DNA of 7,882 bases from positions 1-7,882 of the forward strand of contig JBHHYN010000129.1 of the NCBI GenBank assembly GCA_046757565.1, written 5' to 3'. The position numbers and the translations under genes were made by a program. Positions 6,110 to 7,882 of this stretch are shown piece after piece (the stretch's first letter is position 1; the number at the start of each line of letters is the position of its first letter). The notes beneath the pieces were generated by a model that was not told where the DNA came from, searched no databases, and worked only from the letters and a program-made list of their open reading frames with translations. The stretch is from JBHHYN01 sp046757565. GTDB taxonomy: Bacteria > Pseudomonadota > Gammaproteobacteria > Eutrophobiales > Eutrophobiaceae.

Positions 6110-6461
6110 TTACTATTGTCTCTGATTCACTCTCTCGAAAATCGCGCGTATTGTACCTATGCACCTGCGTACGAACAAGGGAAACTCCGATTAATTTAGG
6201 GCTTCCCAGGAAATAATATCGTAGATTCCGGCGATTCCGGATGGCCCTAGCAGTCTGTCGGACTTAGGGCATCGTAGCGAGGAAAAGCCCGGTTTGAGTC
6301 AGGTTTTTCACTATGTTGAGAGTAATAGCCGGTGCTATTGGTCGAAAAATAGGGGAAAAGATGGCCAAATCCGGCTTTTTTGTAGTACGCCTGCATGGAT
6401 ATGCAGGTGTTAGAGTCGAGTCTGGAACAGAGACCGAGATGATCCTAAGTCCGACAGACTG
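6110..6461. other. truB-rpsO intergenic region
   Basis: A 352-base gap inside a gene block that is usually tighter. Bases 6110-6180 hold the rpsO leader and promoter. Bases 6224-6240 hold GATTCCGG twice, nine bases apart. Bases 6248-6464 are a MITE-like insertion. I find no gene; the open frame starting at 6313 on the plus strand runs through the MITE into antisense truB. Confidence 0.8.
6150..6178 (-). promoter_or_regulatory. Probable promoter of rpsO-pnp
   Basis: On the minus strand TTGTTC (6173-6178) and TACAAT (6150-6155) are separated by exactly 17 bases. The -10 box matches five of six consensus bases. It stands 41 bases before the rpsO ATG, between the MITE and the gene, where E. coli also has an rpsO promoter. 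Confidence 0.5.
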
Positions 6462-6464
6462 CTA
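6248..6464. mobile_element. MITE-like element with TA target duplication
   Basis: Bases 6248-6268 and 6444-6464 are perfect 21-bp inverted repeats. The outermost two bases are TA on both sides, so I read this as a 213-bp element (6250-6462) with 19-bp terminal repeats beginning GCAGTCTGTCGGAC, flanked by a duplicated TA. No transposase is encoded. TA duplication is the habit of the IS630/Tc1-mariner group, so a parent of that type is inferred. Internally it has two hairpins: AATAGC (6324-6329) with GCTATT (6334-6339), and a 10-bp stem 6387-6396 with 6401-6410. The right end overlaps the truB stop codon. Confidence 0.7.
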
Positions 6465-7382
6465 TGTGCTCACCAACCTCTTTGGTGCCACACGGCCGTC
6501 GTCCAGCACCTCACCGACCCCCAGAAAATCATGCTGTTCACTATAAATCCGTAACATCCCTCTGGTCGGGGCATGCGGTACGACTACCGGCTGACCGTCA
6601 CACAGGTAACAGGCGATACTTTCTTCCAGTTCGACATGAGGCATGTCTTGCAAGGCAGTATCGATAGCAAGTAATTTTTCATCCAGGACATTCAATCCCG
6701 CCTTGGCGAGTTCTTCCAGATCGGGCAGGCTTAGCATCTGCTCCTCATTGAAAGGTCCTACGCCAGTGCGCCGCAATGCACAGACATGGGCGCCACAACC
6801 CAATTGCCTGCCGATATCTTCCGCCAATGTCCGGATATATGTGCCCTTGGAACAAGTAATACTCAGCTCTATTACGGCGTCCTCGTAACCCAGCAATTCC
6901 AGATGATGAATGATTACCGTACGGACCTGCCGTTCCACCTCAATGCCCTGATAGGCCAGTTCATATAATCGCCTGCCTTTGTGCTTGAGGGCGGAATACA
7001 TGGGTGGTATCTGTTCGATGGCACCCCGGAACTGCTGCAATGCTTTTTCAATCTGCTTCGTTGTCAATACCGGTACCGGCAGTTCTTTAACGGTATCCCC
7101 TAGGGCGTCCCCGGTGGCCGTTTCAATGCCTAATTGACAACTGGCCCGATATTGTTTGTCCGCATTAAGTAAAAAGGCGGAGAATTTCGTTGCCTCACCA
7201 AAACAGACAAGTAATAGTCCGGTCGCCATTTTGTCGAGACTCCCCGTGTGCCCCGCCTTGCGTGCCCGGAAAAGCCGTTTAACTATTTGAAGCGCCTCAT
7301 TGGAGGTAATGCCACCGGGCTTGTTCAGCAGCAGAATGCCATTCACATTCCGGCCCCTTGGACGCTGGTGGCGTTTACTCAT
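6462..7382 (-). CDS. truB: tRNA pseudouridine(55) synthase TruB
   Basis: Converts uridine 55 in the T-loop of tRNAs to pseudouridine and also acts as an RNA-folding chaperone in the cytosol. At 306 residues it has the usual length. GILLLNKPGG (15-24) opens the fold; the catalytic aspartate is D50 in GHTGSLD (44-50); Y79 and the KGTYIRTLAED motif (179-189, with R184) complete the active site. PPMYSALKHKGRRLYELA (126-143) is another family block, and the last 60 or so residues look like the small C-terminal PUA-type domain. The usual LDPLATG is LDKMATG here, a modest change. I chose the ATG at 7382 because the upstream GTG at 7409 would add nine residues not conserved in the family; neither has a clear Shine-Dalgarno. 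It begins 53 bases after rbfA and is probably co-transcribed with it. Its TAG stop lies across the edge of the MITE, but the protein does not look truncated. Confidence 0.95.
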   Translation of the reverse strand: MSKRHQRPRGRNVNGILLLNKPGGITSNEALQIVKRLFRARKAGHTGSLDKMATGLLLVCFGEATKFSAFLLNADKQYRASCQLGIETATGDALGDTVKELPVPVLTTKQIEKALQQFRGAIEQIPPMYSALKHKGRRLYELAYQGIEVERQVRTVIIHHLELLGYEDAVIELSITCSKGTYIRTLAEDIGRQLGCGAHVCALRRTGVGPFNEEQMLSLPDLEELAKAGLNVLDEKLLAIDTALQDMPHVELEESIACYLCDGQPVVVPHAPTRGMLRIYSEQHDFLGVGEVLDDGRVAPKRLVST

Positions 7383-7435
7383 AGCCAGCGACAAGCGGAA
7401 AGTATGCACTAACAGCTATCGACAAATCGAAATCC

Positions 7436-7813
7436 TTATTGTCCAGACTTTTTATTGGTGGTGGTGTTATCATGCAGGGAATCAATCATGGCGGATAACC
7501 TGCTGCCACGTTCGATCGATCTGTCAAAGATGAACTTCAATCTGGGAACACTGCGCAGATGCATGACCTTGGCCAGTTCATAACGGAAATGCCCGGACTT
7601 CGCATTCAGCATCTCAATCAACTCATCCATAGTATAATCGCCGCCAAGACTGGTAACGTAGATTTTCGCACTGCTCAGGTCCGGGCTGACATCCGCAGCG
7701 GAGATGGTGATCATGCCTAGATGGGAATCACGCATCTCCAGTTGAATCATCAGTGCCAATTCGCGTTGAACGAGATCGGCAACACGCCGGTTTCTGCTGA
7801 ATTGTCTAGGCAT
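7436..7813 (-). CDS. rbfA: 30S ribosome-binding factor RbfA
   Basis: A small cold-shock-associated factor that binds the 30S subunit near the 5' end of 16S rRNA and helps its late maturation. The 125 residues form the single type II KH domain of the family. Recognisable parts are MPRQFSRNRRVADLVQREL (1-19), the DSHLGMITIS strand (29-38), SPDLSSAKIYVT (43-54) and the final helix-strand LRSVPRLKFIFDRSIERG (86-103), then a polar tail. The usual inter-helix Ala-x-Gly appears here as K72-S-G74, so the alanine is replaced. I start at the ATG at 7813 because most relatives begin MPREFSR; an in-frame ATG at 7819 adds only Met-His. No clear Shine-Dalgarno is seen before either. The 63 bases left before the window edge contain stops in all minus-strand frames, so infB, normally next, ends outside or right at the edge. 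Confidence 0.93.
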   Translation of the reverse strand: MPRQFSRNRRVADLVQRELALMIQLEMRDSHLGMITISAADVSPDLSSAKIYVTSLGGDYTMDELIEMLNAKSGHFRYELAKVMHLRSVPRLKFIFDRSIERGSRLSAMIDSLHDNTTTNKKSGQ

Positions 7814-7882
7814 GTGCAATCGAAAGCTTAAGGTTGAAAGGATGAGCCCGTAAAAACCTGTTTATATCACTTTATCCATTGT

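Noticed and set aside
6361..6382. Terminator at GCCAAATCCGGCTTTTTT
   Set aside because: Only about three base pairs can form before the T-run, too few for a stable hairpin.
6313..6546. Plus-strand open frame of 77 residues across the MITE
   Set aside because: It spans the MITE and then antisense truB, has no recognisable motif, and its composition follows the terminal repeat and the truB complement.

Overview
The window looks like a chromosomal segment of a gammaproteobacterium. The evidence is the conserved block rbfA-truB-rpsO-pnp, read on the minus strand from the right edge leftwards, with protein sequences of gammaproteobacterial type. Base composition is moderate. Nothing here identifies a genus.

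Layout from left to right: (1) Positions 1-934 hold a GNAT acetyltransferase gene on the plus strand. It lies between two perfect 49-bp inverted repeats, the left one cut by the window edge. (2) Positions 691-1215 are non-coding and rich in repeats: nested, roughly concentric inverted repeats around a hairpin that fits the pattern ATTCCC-N8-GGGAAT, plus short tandem repeats. (3) Positions 1216-2154, minus strand: an exported metallo-beta-lactamase-fold hydrolase, with a perfect 18-bp palindrome just upstream of its start. (4) Positions 2415-3449, minus strand: a MetE/UROD-like TIM-barrel protein of unknown function that keeps residues resembling the MetE zinc site. (5) Positions 3624-7813, minus strand: pnp, rpsO, truB and rbfA. 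A plausible terminator follows pnp. A 213-bp MITE-like element with 19-bp terminal inverted repeats sits between truB and rpsO, at a TA dinucleotide that forms part of the truB stop codon.

The right-hand genes are housekeeping. RbfA matures the 30S subunit, TruB makes pseudouridine 55 in tRNA, S15 is a primary 16S rRNA-binding protein, and PNPase degrades and processes RNA. The usual upstream partner infB is not visible: in the last 63 bases all three minus-strand frames close quickly. The two minus-strand genes to the left of pnp have their own intergenic spacing and ribosome-binding sites, and I see no functional link between them. The most interesting parts are the repeat-bracketed GNAT cassette, the concentric repeat structure beside it, the element in the truB stop codon, and the uncharacterised MetE-like enzyme. 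I do not see a clearly new multi-gene system.
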